Positions 8,793-18,252 of a stretch of DNA of 64,000 nt are shown one piece after another; position 1 is the first letter of the stretch; the number at the start of each line of letters is the position of its first letter. The notes beneath the pieces are model-generated. The model made no database searches and was not told the origin of the DNA. It saw nothing but the letters and a program-made list of their open reading frames with translations. Origin of the DNA: Daejeonella sp. (lineage in GTDB: Bacteria > Bacteroidota > Bacteroidia > Sphingobacteriales > Sphingobacteriaceae). A program made the translations under genes and the position numbers. The stretch spans positions 1 to 64,000 of the forward strand of contig NZ_JAUYSS010000029.1 of NCBI RefSeq assembly GCF_030695525.1. Reading direction: 5' to 3'.

Positions 8793-10193
8793 ATGCCATT
8801 CAAAAGTAAAAGGAACAGTCGAGACGACAAATCCGAAAAGTCTAAGCGTCCTGCAAAACCGGCTTCAGGCTCTGGTCAGAAAAGTAACACTTACAAATCT
8901 GACCGTCAGGAAAGTACAAGCAACACAAAAAAGAAATTATTTTCTGAAGATCCAAAGAAGCCATTTAAAAGTAGTTTCAGGAGTTCTGATGATAAATCTG
9001 GTCCCAGCTTCTCCTCAGAAAAGAGAAGCCCGAAAAGTTTCGGACGCTCGGATGACCGCCGCCCAGCTTCGGATCGTTCAGAGAGGAAACCTTTCGGCGA
9101 TAAAAAGCCATTCGGCGACAGACCCCAGACCGGAGACAGAAAACCTTTTTCTGACAGATCTCAGACTGAAAAAAGACCATATTCAGATAGAAGCGAGAGT
9201 GGTAAAAGATCTTTTACCGAAAAACCCCAGGGAGATAGAAAACCCTATTCAGGATCTAAGGATACAGATAGAAAACCGTTCCAATCCCGCGATAATAAAT
9301 ATGCAGACAAAAATGCACCCGTAAAAAGGTTCAATGATAAGCCGTTCAAATCGCGGCAGCCCAGTGAGCCTACCGCATTCGAACGTCCTAAATACAGAAC
9401 TGATGATAGAAAGTGGAGCTCAGAAGAGCATTTAGGTAATAAGCGCAGTAAAAAGCCTGCACCAGTAAAAGATGACGGACTAATCCGTCTGAATCGTTTT
9501 ATTGCCAATGCCGGTATTTGCTCCAGAAGAAAGGCCGATGAACTGATCGCAGCGGGAGTAGTATCCGTAAACGGGGTTCCAGTTACTGAGCTCGGATTTA
9601 AAGTTGATCCTGCAAAGGATTTAATCCGTTACAACGGAGAGAACCTGAAAAGGGAGAAAATGGTTTATGTATTATTAAACAAGCCTAAAGATTATATCAC
9701 TACCACAGATGATCCTCAGGAACGTAAAACGGTAATGAGTCTGGTTGAGAAAGCTTCACGTGAGCGTATCTATCCGGTAGGACGTCTTGATAGAAATACA
9801 ACCGGATTATTACTGATGACCAACGATGGGGATCTTGCTGAGAAATTATCCCACCCCCGAAATAATATTACAAAACTTTATCAGGTTGAATTGAACAAAA
9901 GTCTATCTCAAGGTGATTTGAATAAAATCCAATTTGGGGTTGAACTTGAAGATGGCCTGATTAAACCTGATCAAGTTAGTTATGTTGCCGGAGGAAGTAA
10001 AAAGGAAGTTGGGATTCAAATCCATAGTGGTAAGAACAGGGTAGTCCGGAGAATCTTCGAGAGCCTGGGCTATGAAGTAGTCAAACTTGACCGTGTTGTC
10101 TATTCTCAGTTGACTAAAAAAGACCTCCCAAGAGGTCGCTGGAGATATCTCGAAGAAAAAGAAATCATTCAGCTTAAACACCTGATTAAATAA
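8793..10193 (+). CDS. RsuA/RluB-type pseudouridine synthase with long charged N-terminal extension
   Basis: The C-terminal half (from about residue 229) is a complete RsuA/RluB/RluE enzyme: an S4 RNA-binding domain (LNRFIANAGICSRRKADELI), then the catalytic domain with Asp near residue 332 in GRLDRNTTGLLLMTNDG. It isomerises uridine in rRNA; by family this is probably 23S rRNA, but the target is not deducible. The first roughly 225 residues are low-complexity Lys/Arg/Asp/Ser/Pro sequence with recurring KPFxDR and KPYSxR motifs, presumably disordered and RNA-binding. AAGGAGAT at 8773-8780 supports the ATG at 8793. A terminator follows. Confidence 0.9.
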   Translation: MPFKSKRNSRDDKSEKSKRPAKPASGSGQKSNTYKSDRQESTSNTKKKLFSEDPKKPFKSSFRSSDDKSGPSFSSEKRSPKSFGRSDDRRPASDRSERKPFGDKKPFGDRPQTGDRKPFSDRSQTEKRPYSDRSESGKRSFTEKPQGDRKPYSGSKDTDRKPFQSRDNKYADKNAPVKRFNDKPFKSRQPSEPTAFERPKYRTDDRKWSSEEHLGNKRSKKPAPVKDDGLIRLNRFIANAGICSRRKADELIAAGVVSVNGVPVTELGFKVDPAKDLIRYNGENLKREKMVYVLLNKPKDYITTTDDPQERKTVMSLVEKASRERIYPVGRLDRNTTGLLLMTNDGDLAEKLSHPRNNITKLYQVELNKSLSQGDLNKIQFGVELEDGLIKPDQVSYVAGGSKKEVGIQIHSGKNRVVRRIFESLGYEVVKLDRVVYSQLTKKDLPRGRWRYLEEKEIIQLKHLIK

Positions 10194-10198
10194 GATTT

Positions 10199-10229
10199 AA
10201 AGCCTTTGGGATTACCTGAAGGCTTTTTT
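10199..10229 (+). terminator. Intrinsic terminator after the pseudouridine synthase gene
   Basis: AAAGCCTT / AAGGCTTT stem with an intervening 12-base loop, followed by a run of T. It ends 13 bases before the tatD ATG, so tatD needs its own promoter or relies on read-through. Confidence 0.75.
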
Positions 10230-10242
10230 GTTAATTTGCAGC

Positions 10243-11010
10243 ATGATTCTGACAGATACCCATACCCATTTATATTACGAAACAGATCCCGCAAAACTGA
10301 CAGAACTGATGCAAAGGAGTCTGGATAATCAGGTTAGCCGACTCTTTTTGCCCAATGTTGATTCCAAATCAATACCCTTGGTTTTCGGACTGGCAGAACA
10401 ATTTCCGAAGAATTGTTACCCTATGCTGGGTTTGCATCCCTGTGATGTGAAGGAAGGTTTCAGGGAGGAATTAGCCCATATTTATAAAGAAGCAAACATC
10501 AGAAAGATCTATGCCATTGGTGAAATAGGAATCGACCTTTACTGGGATAAAACTAGCTTAAGCATACAACAGGAGGCTTTTCGGACTCAGATCGCCTGGG
10601 CAAAACAAATGAGCCTTCCCATCGTGATCCATTGCCGTGATGCATTTGATGAGATCTTTGCGATCCTTGATGAATTAAAGGATGATAAACTCAGGGGGAT
10701 ATTCCATTGTTTTACTGGTGATGCGGCGCAGGCAGAAAAAGTAATTGGGCTTGGGTTTTATCTAGGCATTGGTGGAGTGCTTACCTATAAGAATTCAGGT
10801 TTGGATAAAGTTATTCAGTCTATTTCTTTAGAGCACCTTGTTCTTGAAACTGATTCGCCATACCTCACACCTGTTCCGTTCCGTGGAAAACCAAATGAAA
10901 GTAGTTATCTGGTTTATGTGGCTCAAAAGCTTGCCGATCTGAAGCAGATTCCGATTGAAAAAGTTGCAGAAATAACTAGCAGGAACTCTGAAAAGGTCTT
11001 TGGGATTTAG
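10243..11010 (+). CDS. tatD: TatD family metal-dependent hydrolase
   Basis: A 255-residue TIM-barrel metallohydrolase. Metal and catalytic motifs are in the expected order: TDTHTHLYY at the N-terminus, GEIGIDLYWD, PIVIHCRDA, FHCFTG and ETDSPYLTP. TatD/YcfH proteins act as Mg-dependent 3'-5' exonucleases or D-aminoacyl-tRNA-type hydrolases in the cytosol; the exact substrate is uncertain. The ATG at 10243 is chosen because an upstream ATG at 10228 adds only MLICS and lies in the terminator tail. The next gene is asparaginase on the same strand, 89 bases on. Confidence 0.92.
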   Translation: MILTDTHTHLYYETDPAKLTELMQRSLDNQVSRLFLPNVDSKSIPLVFGLAEQFPKNCYPMLGLHPCDVKEGFREELAHIYKEANIRKIYAIGEIGIDLYWDKTSLSIQQEAFRTQIAWAKQMSLPIVIHCRDAFDEIFAILDELKDDKLRGIFHCFTGDAAQAEKVIGLGFYLGIGGVLTYKNSGLDKVIQSISLEHLVLETDSPYLTPVPFRGKPNESSYLVYVAQKLADLKQIPIEKVAEITSRNSEKVFGI

Positions 11011-11099
11011 TTATGGAATTGTAATAACACCCAATTCAGGGAATGATTTCATTTACCTTCTTTTTCTATCTTTACAATCCAGCTAACAATTAAAACGCA

Positions 11100-12119
11100 A
11101 TGACCAATGTTCTGATAATATATACCGGAGGTACAATAGGTATGATCAATGATCCTAAAACCGGGGTATTGGTGCCATTTAATTTTGAGCAGATTACCGA
11201 TCATGTACCTGAACTTAAGAGGCTCAAATACAAGTTGACAGTACACTCTTTTGATCCCCTGATCGATTCATCCAATATGAGTCCGGAGATCTATAAAGAA
11301 CTTGCATTGCGTATCCAAAGGGATTATGATCAGTACGATGGTTTTGTGATTTTGCATGGTTCAGATACCATGGCTTATACTGCATCAGCCCTGAGTTTCA
11401 TGATCGAGAATCTGGATAAGCCTGTAATTTTTACCGGATCTCAACTGCCTGTGAACGGAATTCGTACCGATGCGAAAGAAAACCTGATTACCGCTTTGGA
11501 GATTGCGGCCGAAAAAAGAAAGGGCAAGGCTATGGTGCCCGAGGTTTGTATCTACTTTGATTATAAATTATTCAGGGGAAACCGCGCCTTCAAGTATAAT
11601 TCCGAAAAATTCGAAGCCTTCAGGTCACCAAACTACCCCATACTTGCTGAAGCCGGTGTTTATCTGAAGTTTAACAGAAATTATATCCTTAAGCCAAATT
11701 CCGAACCGGTGAAATTTCATACAAAGCTGGATAGCGCGATTGGAATTCTGAAACTATATCCTGGCATAAGTCCGGCAATTGTTAAAGCTGCTCTTTCAGC
11801 AGAGTGTAAGGCAGTGATTATGGAGACTTTCGGATCAGGCAATACATCCACTCAGAAGTGGTTTCTGGATCTGTTGCGGGAAGCTATTATGAGCGGCAAA
11901 TTGATTTTGAATATTTCCCAGTGTAAGGTTGGTACGGTAGAACTTGGACGTTATGAAACCAGCAGGGAACTCAGGGAAATGGGGGTAGTCAGCGGTTATG
12001 ACATGACCTTTGAAGCTGCAGTAACGAAATTAATGTATCTGTTGGGTAATTATAAGAGCAATAAAAAAATCGCAGAATATCTGGAAACTGACTTGAGGGG
12101 TGAGCTAACAGTTTATTAA
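11100..12119 (+). CDS. ansA: Type I L-asparaginase
   Basis: Hydrolyses asparagine to aspartate and ammonia. The 339-residue length and the lack of a signal peptide indicate the cytosolic type I enzyme. Both catalytic Thr motifs are visible: TGGTIG at residues 9-14 and HGSDTMAYTASAL from residue 86, followed by FTGSQLPV. The C-terminal allosteric domain with the ETFGSGN motif is intact. A 7-mer repeat array starts 4 bases after the stop codon. Confidence 0.94.
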   Translation: MTNVLIIYTGGTIGMINDPKTGVLVPFNFEQITDHVPELKRLKYKLTVHSFDPLIDSSNMSPEIYKELALRIQRDYDQYDGFVILHGSDTMAYTASALSFMIENLDKPVIFTGSQLPVNGIRTDAKENLITALEIAAEKRKGKAMVPEVCIYFDYKLFRGNRAFKYNSEKFEAFRSPNYPILAEAGVYLKFNRNYILKPNSEPVKFHTKLDSAIGILKLYPGISPAIVKAALSAECKAVIMETFGSGNTSTQKWFLDLLREAIMSGKLILNISQCKVGTVELGRYETSRELREMGVVSGYDMTFEAAVTKLMYLLGNYKSNKKIAEYLETDLRGELTVY

Positions 12120-12123
12120 TCTC

Positions 12124-12158
12124 ATTACCTACAACTTATTACTTAATACTTACAACTT
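12124..12158. repeat. Heptamer tandem array, 5 units
   Basis: Five 7-base units of the form AxxACTT / ACAACTT in exact register, starting 4 bases after the ansA stop, in a gap between two genes on the same strand. Confidence 0.75.
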
Positions 12159-12206
12159 AAAATTCCATTTTTTTTAATAGGTTTATTTTATCAATCTGTT
12201 AAGCGT

Positions 12207-13862
12207 ATGCAAACACCTGACTATATCGTATTCTTTATTTATTTTATTATAGTTAGTATTTATGGATGGTACGTTTACAAGCGAAAGAAACATGAAGACT
12301 CAAAGGATTATTTCCTTGCCAAAGACTCCTTAACCTGGTGGGCTATCGGTGCTTCGCTGATCGCCTCAAATATATCTGCCGAACAATTTATTGGAATGAG
12401 CGGCTCAGGCTTCACCATGGGGCTTGCTATCGCAGCTTATGAATGGCTCGCAGCCGTTACTCTTATTGTGGTTGCGGTATTTTTCATCCCGATCTATCTC
12501 AAGAATAAGATCTATACCATGCCTCAGTTTCTCAAAACGAGATATAATGAAACTGTAGCAATGATAATGGCCGTTTTTTGGCTTTTATTATATGTGGTGG
12601 TTAACTTAACTTCTATCCTCTTTTTGGGTGCTTTGGCGATCAGTAGCATCTCAGGACTTAATTTTGCTGTGTGTATGGCCGGACTGGCCTTGTTTGCCAT
12701 TATTATTACCCTTGGTGGGATGAACGTAATCGGTTATACCGATGTAATTCAGGTGGTGTTCCTGGTGCTGGGCGGTTTGGTAACTACTTATCTTGCGCTG
12801 GATATGGTGGCTCAGCATTTTGGATCAGAGGGGCCGATCAATGGCTTCAACCTGCTTACAGAAAATTCTGGAGATCATTTTCAGATGATCTTTGAAAAGG
12901 ATGACCCCTATTTTATTGATCTCCCCGGACTTGCAGTACTTGTTGGCGGGATGTGGATAGTCAATCTGAATTATTGGGGCTGTAATCAATACATTACTCA
13001 GAGAGCTTTGGGTGCGGATCTTCAAACAGCCCGCAGCGGAATCCTTTTTGCAGCTTTCCTGAAACTATTAATGCCTATAATCGTGGTTCTTCCGGGTATT
13101 GCCGCCTATGTTTTGTATAAAGAGAATGTTTTCAGGGATGAAATGATGCTGAACGGAGAGCTTATGCCTGACAGGGCCTACCCTGTATTATTGAATTTAT
13201 TGCCTGTTGGATTAAAGGGTCTGTCTTTTGCCGCCCTTACCGCCGCTGTGGTAGCTTCACTCGCCGGTAAAGCCAATAGCATTGCCACTATTTTTACGCT
13301 CGATATTTATAAGAAAGTATTAAATCCTGTAGCGGATGAGAAGAAGCAGGTAGAAGTTGGGCGTTGGGTTATTGTGATCTCCATGATCATGGCTGTAGTT
13401 ATTGCACCTTATCTTGGCATTGATAAAAAGGGAGGTTTTCAGTACATTCAGGAATATACAGGATTCGTTTCTCCGGGGATTCTGGCGATGTTCCTGCTTG
13501 GATTTTTCTGGAAAAAGGCCACCTCCAATGCGGCATTATTTGCTACCATTGGCGGCTTCCTGCTTTCAATACTGTTTAAATTCATGCCCAACTTTGTAGA
13601 TCTGCAATTCCTGTATTCTACCGGATTTTCAGTTGCGAATGCGGAAGGAATTTATGAGATTCCATTTATAGATCGTATGGGATTTGTTTTCATTATTTGC
13701 GTACTGGTTATGTATCTGATCAGTATCTATGAAAACAAAAATGGAATTATTCCAAATGCTTTGAAAGTTGATAACAGCATGTTCCGTACGACACAGGGAT
13801 TTGCCGTTGGTGCATTATTCATAATCGGGATAATTGCAGCATTGTATGGAATTTACTGGTAG
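12207..13862 (+). CDS. Sodium:solute symporter (SSS/SGLT family)
   Basis: A 551-residue inner-membrane transporter with many hydrophobic segments (about 13-14), beginning YIVFFIYFIIVSIYGWYVY. SSS-family landmarks include the ASNISAEQFIGMSGSGF segment of the first core helix, the GGMNVIGYTDVIQ motif and WGCNQYITQRALGA, the last typical of the SGLT-like sugar branch. Members import sugars, inositol or sialic acid with Na+. The substrate cannot be read from the sequence. No sugar-utilisation genes are adjacent; an APH-fold kinase gene follows 52 bases later, so a joint role in uptake and phosphorylation is possible but unproven. Confidence 0.9.
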   Translation: MQTPDYIVFFIYFIIVSIYGWYVYKRKKHEDSKDYFLAKDSLTWWAIGASLIASNISAEQFIGMSGSGFTMGLAIAAYEWLAAVTLIVVAVFFIPIYLKNKIYTMPQFLKTRYNETVAMIMAVFWLLLYVVVNLTSILFLGALAISSISGLNFAVCMAGLALFAIIITLGGMNVIGYTDVIQVVFLVLGGLVTTYLALDMVAQHFGSEGPINGFNLLTENSGDHFQMIFEKDDPYFIDLPGLAVLVGGMWIVNLNYWGCNQYITQRALGADLQTARSGILFAAFLKLLMPIIVVLPGIAAYVLYKENVFRDEMMLNGELMPDRAYPVLLNLLPVGLKGLSFAALTAAVVASLAGKANSIATIFTLDIYKKVLNPVADEKKQVEVGRWVIVISMIMAVVIAPYLGIDKKGGFQYIQEYTGFVSPGILAMFLLGFFWKKATSNAALFATIGGFLLSILFKFMPNFVDLQFLYSTGFSVANAEGIYEIPFIDRMGFVFIICVLVMYLISIYENKNGIIPNALKVDNSMFRTTQGFAVGALFIIGIIAALYGIYW

Positions 13863-13914
13863 AATCCGGTTAAAATATTCAGGTTTATTTTAAGAAACCA
13901 ATAGTCACATTGAC

Positions 13915-14889
13915 ATGATACTTGATCGTAAGGAAGAGGTAATTAAATATCTTAATCAGGAAGGGCTTATAACAGGGAATGATGATCCACTGGTAGAGCA
14001 TCTTTCAGGGGGTGTATCATGCCGGGTATGGAAGATCAGTGTGAATTTTGACCGCTGGGTGATTAAGCAAGCACTCGAAAAACTTGATGTAAAGGCAGAC
14101 TGGTTTTCGGATGTAGAGCGAATCCATCGTGAGCATGAGGTGATGAAGCAACTGGAGCTGGTCATACCTGAATGCAATATTCCTAAGATTCTGCATGTCG
14201 ATTATGTCAATCACATTTACCTGATGACCTGTGCTGAAGAAGGAGTTCATACCTGGAAAGAATTGTTAATGGATGGGATATTCAATGTTGATACTGCTAA
14301 AAGTGCCGCCGAAATCCTCAGCCAGATTCATAGCCAGAGTTATAAAATTGATGAGCAGGTGAAGCTTGGGTTTAGTGATCAGAAATATTTCATTCAGCTT
14401 CGGGTTGATCCTTTTCACCGTTTCTTAATTAGTAAATATCCGAAGCTTTCTTCTGAGATCAATGGCTTGATAAAAGAATTGACTGAACAAAAGACATGTT
14501 TGGTTCATGGAGATTTCTCTCCTAAAAATATGCTGGTTGAGAAGATCGGTAGTATCGTGCTGATCGATTACGAAGTGGCACATTGGGGAAATCCGGTATT
14601 TGATATTGCTTATTGTCTGGGTCACCTGATGTTAAAAGCCTGGCATTTGAATAAGCCTGCTGAGCTACTTAAACTGATAAGCGGTTTCATTACAAATTAT
14701 AAAGGCCAGGTTAGTAATCTGCTGCCCCATCTTGGTTTGATGCTGCTTGCCCGAATGGATGGTAAATCGCCTGTGAATTATATTCAGGATGAAAAATTAA
14801 AGCAAATTATCCGGGATAAAGCTATTAACTGGATCAGAGGAGGAGACTCTGGCTTGCATGTGCTCGATGCAATTAAAAAGCAATTCTGA
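13915..14889 (+). CDS. APH-family small-molecule kinase (phosphotransferase)
   Basis: A 324-residue protein with the aminoglycoside-phosphotransferase/choline-kinase fold. Visible motifs are a Gly-rich entry (EHLSGGVSCRVWKI) with VIKQA holding the ATP Lys, the catalytic loop LVHGDFSPKNMLV (His near residue 198) and the metal-binding LIDYEVAHWGNPVFDIAY. The layout fits the branch containing methylthioribose, homoserine and sugar kinases better than drug-resistance enzymes. Substrate unknown. It lies between the symporter and enolase genes, same strand, with short spacers (52 and 57 bases), which suggests a metabolic substrate. Confidence 0.8.
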   Translation: MILDRKEEVIKYLNQEGLITGNDDPLVEHLSGGVSCRVWKISVNFDRWVIKQALEKLDVKADWFSDVERIHREHEVMKQLELVIPECNIPKILHVDYVNHIYLMTCAEEGVHTWKELLMDGIFNVDTAKSAAEILSQIHSQSYKIDEQVKLGFSDQKYFIQLRVDPFHRFLISKYPKLSSEINGLIKELTEQKTCLVHGDFSPKNMLVEKIGSIVLIDYEVAHWGNPVFDIAYCLGHLMLKAWHLNKPAELLKLISGFITNYKGQVSNLLPHLGLMLLARMDGKSPVNYIQDEKLKQIIRDKAINWIRGGDSGLHVLDAIKKQF

Positions 14890-14946
14890 AACCATTTCTT
14901 TTAATATTTTTACCTCCTGTATGCACATTTATTCCAATAATATATC

Positions 14947-16251
14947 ATGTCAAAAATAAAAGATCTAAAAGCCAGGGAAATTTTCGATTCACGTGGTAAT
15001 CCCACTGTTGAGGTTGATGTATTTCTGGAATCCGGTATCATGGGAAGAATGATGGTTCCCTCAGGTGCATCAACCGGACAGTTTGAGGCGTTGGAACTTC
15101 GTGATGGTGGAAACAGGCATAGAGGAAAAGGGGTGGGTAAAGCCGTAGCGAATGTCAATAAGGAAATCAGAAACACATTGATTGGTCAGGCCATTGAGGA
15201 TCAGGATCATCTGGATAATCTGATGATCGAACTGGATGGCACTCCCGAAAAATCCAGGCTTGGAGCGAATGCAATACTTGGCGCTTCTTTTGCCTGCATT
15301 CATGCGGCAGCGAATGAAGCATCTGAACCTTTGTTCAGATACCTCGCTAAGAAATATCTTCCTGCCGGTGATGCGGTTTCAATGCCCGTCCCAATGGTAA
15401 ATATCATCAGCGGGGGATTGCATGCCGGTAAGAATATTGATCTGCAGGATTTTCTGATCATACCCGTATCGCCCAAAAACTATCCGGATGCACTCGAAAT
15501 GATCTATAATGTGTACTGGAAAACAAGGGAAATTCTGATTAAAAAAGGATATAATGCCTATCTGCTTGCGGATGAAGGCGGTTTTGGACCTGCTTTACCT
15601 TCGAATGAGGCAGCCCTGGAGGTTTTGGGGGAAGTATTTCATGCCTGTGGATATAAACCGCATACGGATGTTGCCATAGCATTAGATGTTGCCTCCTCTC
15701 ATTTCTACGATGAAGCAAAAGGTATATATCATCTGCATTCAGAGGACCGTTCCTTAAGTTCTGAGCAAATGATTGATATGCTTGAAAAGTGGACCATGGA
15801 GCATCCGGTAATCTCGATAGAGGATGGACTGGCTGAAAATGACTGGGAGGGATGGCAGGCTTTAACTCAACGATTGGGCAAACATGTTCAGTTGATTGGG
15901 GATGATCTCTTTACTACAAATAAAGTACGTTTACAGAAAGGCTTTGATCTGAAAGCAGGAAATTCAATTCTTGTGAAAATGAATCAGATCGGGACATTGA
16001 CTGAGACGGTTAATACACTCCGGATGGCAAAGAATGGGGGATTCAGTACAGTGGTTTCGGCCCGTTCTGGTGAAACGGAGGATGCTACACTGGCCGATCT
16101 TGCCGTTGGATTGAACGGTGGGCAGATCAAGATTGGCTCGGTGGCCGGATCTTCGAGGTTATCCAAGTATAACCAGTTGCTAAGAATCGATGAAGAGGTT
16201 GGTGCTAATTATGCAGGTAGTTCTGTTTTTAAATCTTTTGGTTTATATTAA
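14947..16251 (+). CDS. eno: Enolase
   Basis: Interconverts 2-phosphoglycerate and phosphoenolpyruvate. The 434-residue protein shows EIFDSRGNPTVEVDV, PSGASTGQFEALELRDG (mobile loop Ser), the metal ligands in ALDVASSHFYD and SIEDGLAENDW, LVKMNQIGTLTET with the catalytic Lys, and VSARSGETEDATLADLAVG. A small oddity is FYDEAKG in the place often occupied by FYKxGKY, which is within family variation. It is the last of the tandem set of plus-strand genes from ansA on. Confidence 0.98.
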   Translation: MSKIKDLKAREIFDSRGNPTVEVDVFLESGIMGRMMVPSGASTGQFEALELRDGGNRHRGKGVGKAVANVNKEIRNTLIGQAIEDQDHLDNLMIELDGTPEKSRLGANAILGASFACIHAAANEASEPLFRYLAKKYLPAGDAVSMPVPMVNIISGGLHAGKNIDLQDFLIIPVSPKNYPDALEMIYNVYWKTREILIKKGYNAYLLADEGGFGPALPSNEAALEVLGEVFHACGYKPHTDVAIALDVASSHFYDEAKGIYHLHSEDRSLSSEQMIDMLEKWTMEHPVISIEDGLAENDWEGWQALTQRLGKHVQLIGDDLFTTNKVRLQKGFDLKAGNSILVKMNQIGTLTETVNTLRMAKNGGFSTVVSARSGETEDATLADLAVGLNGGQIKIGSVAGSSRLSKYNQLLRIDEEVGANYAGSSVFKSFGLY

Positions 16252-16306
16252 GTTTAATTATAACTTAAATTTCACTTTGCCTTTTGAAATATTTTAATCC
16301 TAAGCT

Positions 16307-17248
16307 ATGGAACGTAGAAAATTTATTTCCCTGGGAGTAGTTGCGGGTATCGCTGCAAGTGCCATACCCGGTATTGCTGTTGCGGAAATTCAAAAGAAAG
16401 AGAAAAGGTATCAGAAGGGGAAGAGTCCCTGGCCGGTTTGTCTTGATACAGCTACCATCAGGCCAGCTTCTTTAAAGGAGAAGGTCAGGATTGCAGCAAA
16501 AGCCGGATATGATGCTATTGAACCATGGGATGGTGAATTGCAAAAGTTTGAAGCAGATGGAGGTAACCTGAAAGATCTGGGTAAAGAAATAAAGGACAGT
16601 GGTTTATTCGTACCCAGCGTAATCGGGCTTTGGAATGCGATACCACCAACTCAGGAATTATGGGATAAGTCTCTGGCCGATACCCGTAACCGGATGCGTA
16701 TGGCTTCAGATATCGGGGCTCAGCATGTTCAGACCATACCGAATACCATAGGCCAAAACTATAATCAAAAGTGGGCTGCTGATCGATACCGGGATATTAT
16801 TGAAATGGGAATCAATGATTATAAACTGAATCCGGCATTGGTTTTTGTGAAGTATTTTCCCATTAAAACAATGGGTCAGGCAGTTGGTATTGCCCTGGAT
16901 GCCAATCATCCCAAAGCTATGGTCATTCCAGACGTTTACCACATGTATATCAGCGAAGGTGGTTTTGAGGGTATTAAATTACTCAGAGGTGATATGATCG
17001 CCATTTTCCAGTTTAATGATGCTCCTGCAGCTCCGCCATTGGATCAACTTAATGATTCGCACAGGGTTTATCCCGGAGATGGAATTTTGCCTTTGCCACA
17101 AATCTTCAAAGATCTGAAAGGTACCGGGTATAAAGGATGTATTTCACTAGAAATGTATAATCCGGAGTATTGGAAGGAAGATCTGATGATGGTGGCGCAA
17201 ACCGGGCTCAGAAAAACATTGGAAGTTTTACAAAAGGCTGGAGTGTAA
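16307..17248 (+). CDS. Exported TIM-barrel sugar isomerase/epimerase-like protein
   Basis: A 313-residue member of the xylose isomerase-like TIM-barrel superfamily (AP endonuclease family 2). The N-terminus MERRKFISLGVVAGIAASAIPG is a Tat-type signal (twin Arg at 3-4, hydrophobic core, small residues at the end), so the enzyme should act in the periplasm. The barrel follows from about residue 45, with GYDAIEPWDGE, a metal-site-like segment QFNDAP and SLEMYNP near the end. The family is close to hydroxypyruvate isomerase and sugar phosphate epimerases, but the substrate is unknown. It begins a stretch of exported enzymes that continues on the opposite strand. Confidence 0.8.
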   Translation: MERRKFISLGVVAGIAASAIPGIAVAEIQKKEKRYQKGKSPWPVCLDTATIRPASLKEKVRIAAKAGYDAIEPWDGELQKFEADGGNLKDLGKEIKDSGLFVPSVIGLWNAIPPTQELWDKSLADTRNRMRMASDIGAQHVQTIPNTIGQNYNQKWAADRYRDIIEMGINDYKLNPALVFVKYFPIKTMGQAVGIALDANHPKAMVIPDVYHMYISEGGFEGIKLLRGDMIAIFQFNDAPAAPPLDQLNDSHRVYPGDGILPLPQIFKDLKGTGYKGCISLEMYNPEYWKEDLMMVAQTGLRKTLEVLQKAGV

Positions 17249-17277
17249 GCGTTTCTATTTTAACGTGAACTTGACAT

Positions 17278-17428
17278 AATATTTGAAACCACATAGAAAC
17301 ATAGCATTATATAGCCGCCAGCCTTCATTTTAGACACAGATAGCCTTGAAGCTTCCCTTCAATCTATGTGATTTACAATCTATGTTTCCTTTAAAGCATA
17401 ATAAATTCAATCTATGTGGTTAAATATT
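17278..17428. repeat. 151-bp element with terminal inverted repeats (MITE-like candidate)
   Basis: AACCACATAGA (17287-17297) and TCTATGTGGTT (17411-17421) are perfect inverted repeats, extended outward by AATATTT / AAATATT. Internal sequence repeats the CTATGT word several times (17369-17390 region) and has no coding capacity. It sits in the 415-base gap between convergent genes at 17249-17663. No transposase is present, so any mobility would be in trans. Confidence 0.5.
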
Positions 17429-17493
17429 AATCTTTAGATAGTTTAATGTCGAAATCCCGTTATTTTAAGTAACAGAATAGGAGGTACCCAACC

Positions 17494-17535
17494 AAAAAAA
17501 GGGTCAGGATGTAAATAGATCCTGACCCTTTTTAT
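17494..17535. terminator. Bidirectional intrinsic terminator
   Basis: AAAAAAAGGGTCAGGAT and ATCCTGACCCTTTTTATT flank an 8-base loop, giving a strong GC stem with A and T tails that can terminate both ways. It lies between the convergent TIM-barrel and RidA genes. Confidence 0.85.
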
Positions 17536-17663
17536 TTACGGGTTTTTCGATATCAATAGCCTTCAGCTTTAACTGCAGGTATTTGATGATTTATGATTTT
17601 GAGTGGGCTTTAGCCGCTTGCAATTGTAAAATTTCACCAGAGCATTATCATTATACCCGGGTA

Positions 17664-18218
17664 TTAATCTACATAAGCAATACAATCAATTTGTACAAGA
17701 ATCCCATCTCTGCCCATCAAATCAGTTCCGCATCCTGTGTATGAACGTACCGGTGCCGGATCAGGAAAATATCCGCGGTAAGCTTCATTGAGTGCAGCTA
17801 TGTTCTTATTGGGTTCAGCTACAGTCATGTGTACTTTAAGCACATTAGCCATTGATGATCCTGCTCCCTCAAGCACCTCTTTCATGGTGTCTAATGCACT
17901 GCGTATCTGCACCTGAATATCTCCCGGCTCCTTACGTCTTTCAGCATACCAGCCTCCGATTCCTGAAAGGAATAAGAGATGCCCTGAACGGATACATCCC
18001 GACAAGACTCCACCCGGTCTTGGGGCTCCGCCTGCTGCAGGCGCAGCTACGGTTGGATTTGTATTGCCTCCGCTATTGCTCCGCCGGATTACCTCTTTTT
18101 TGGGAGTCCATTGTCCTTTTTTCTTTTTGTTTTGAGCATTGACTTCTGTAGGAATTGCTGCTGCAGCCCCTGCCAAAGGTAGAAGACTGAGACTTTTTAG
18201 AACCTTTCTGCGATCCAT
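17664..18218 (-). CDS. RidA family protein with Tat-like signal (paralogue 1)
   Basis: A 184-residue YjgF/YER057c/UK114 (RidA) protein carrying an unusual export signal: MDRRKVLKSLSLLPLAGAAAA, with twin Arg at 3-4. RidA proteins deaminate reactive enamines/imines in the cytosol; an exported version implies another substrate or role. The Gly/Pro/Ala-rich linker (about residues 35-70) precedes the domain GCIRSGHLLFLSGIGGWYA ... TMKEVLEGAGSSMANVLKVHMTV ... PVRSYTGCGTDLMGRDGILVQIDCIAYVD. The canonical substrate-binding Arg is present as VRSYTG. Its upstream neighbour at 18253 is a close paralogue, 34 bases away, evidently a tandem duplication. Confidence 0.85.
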   Translation of the reverse strand: MDRRKVLKSLSLLPLAGAAAAIPTEVNAQNKKKKGQWTPKKEVIRRSNSGGNTNPTVAAPAAGGAPRPGGVLSGCIRSGHLLFLSGIGGWYAERRKEPGDIQVQIRSALDTMKEVLEGAGSSMANVLKVHMTVAEPNKNIAALNEAYRGYFPDPAPVRSYTGCGTDLMGRDGILVQIDCIAYVD

Positions 18219-18252
18219 AATATTTTATTTATTGAGTTTTTAACTATTTAAA

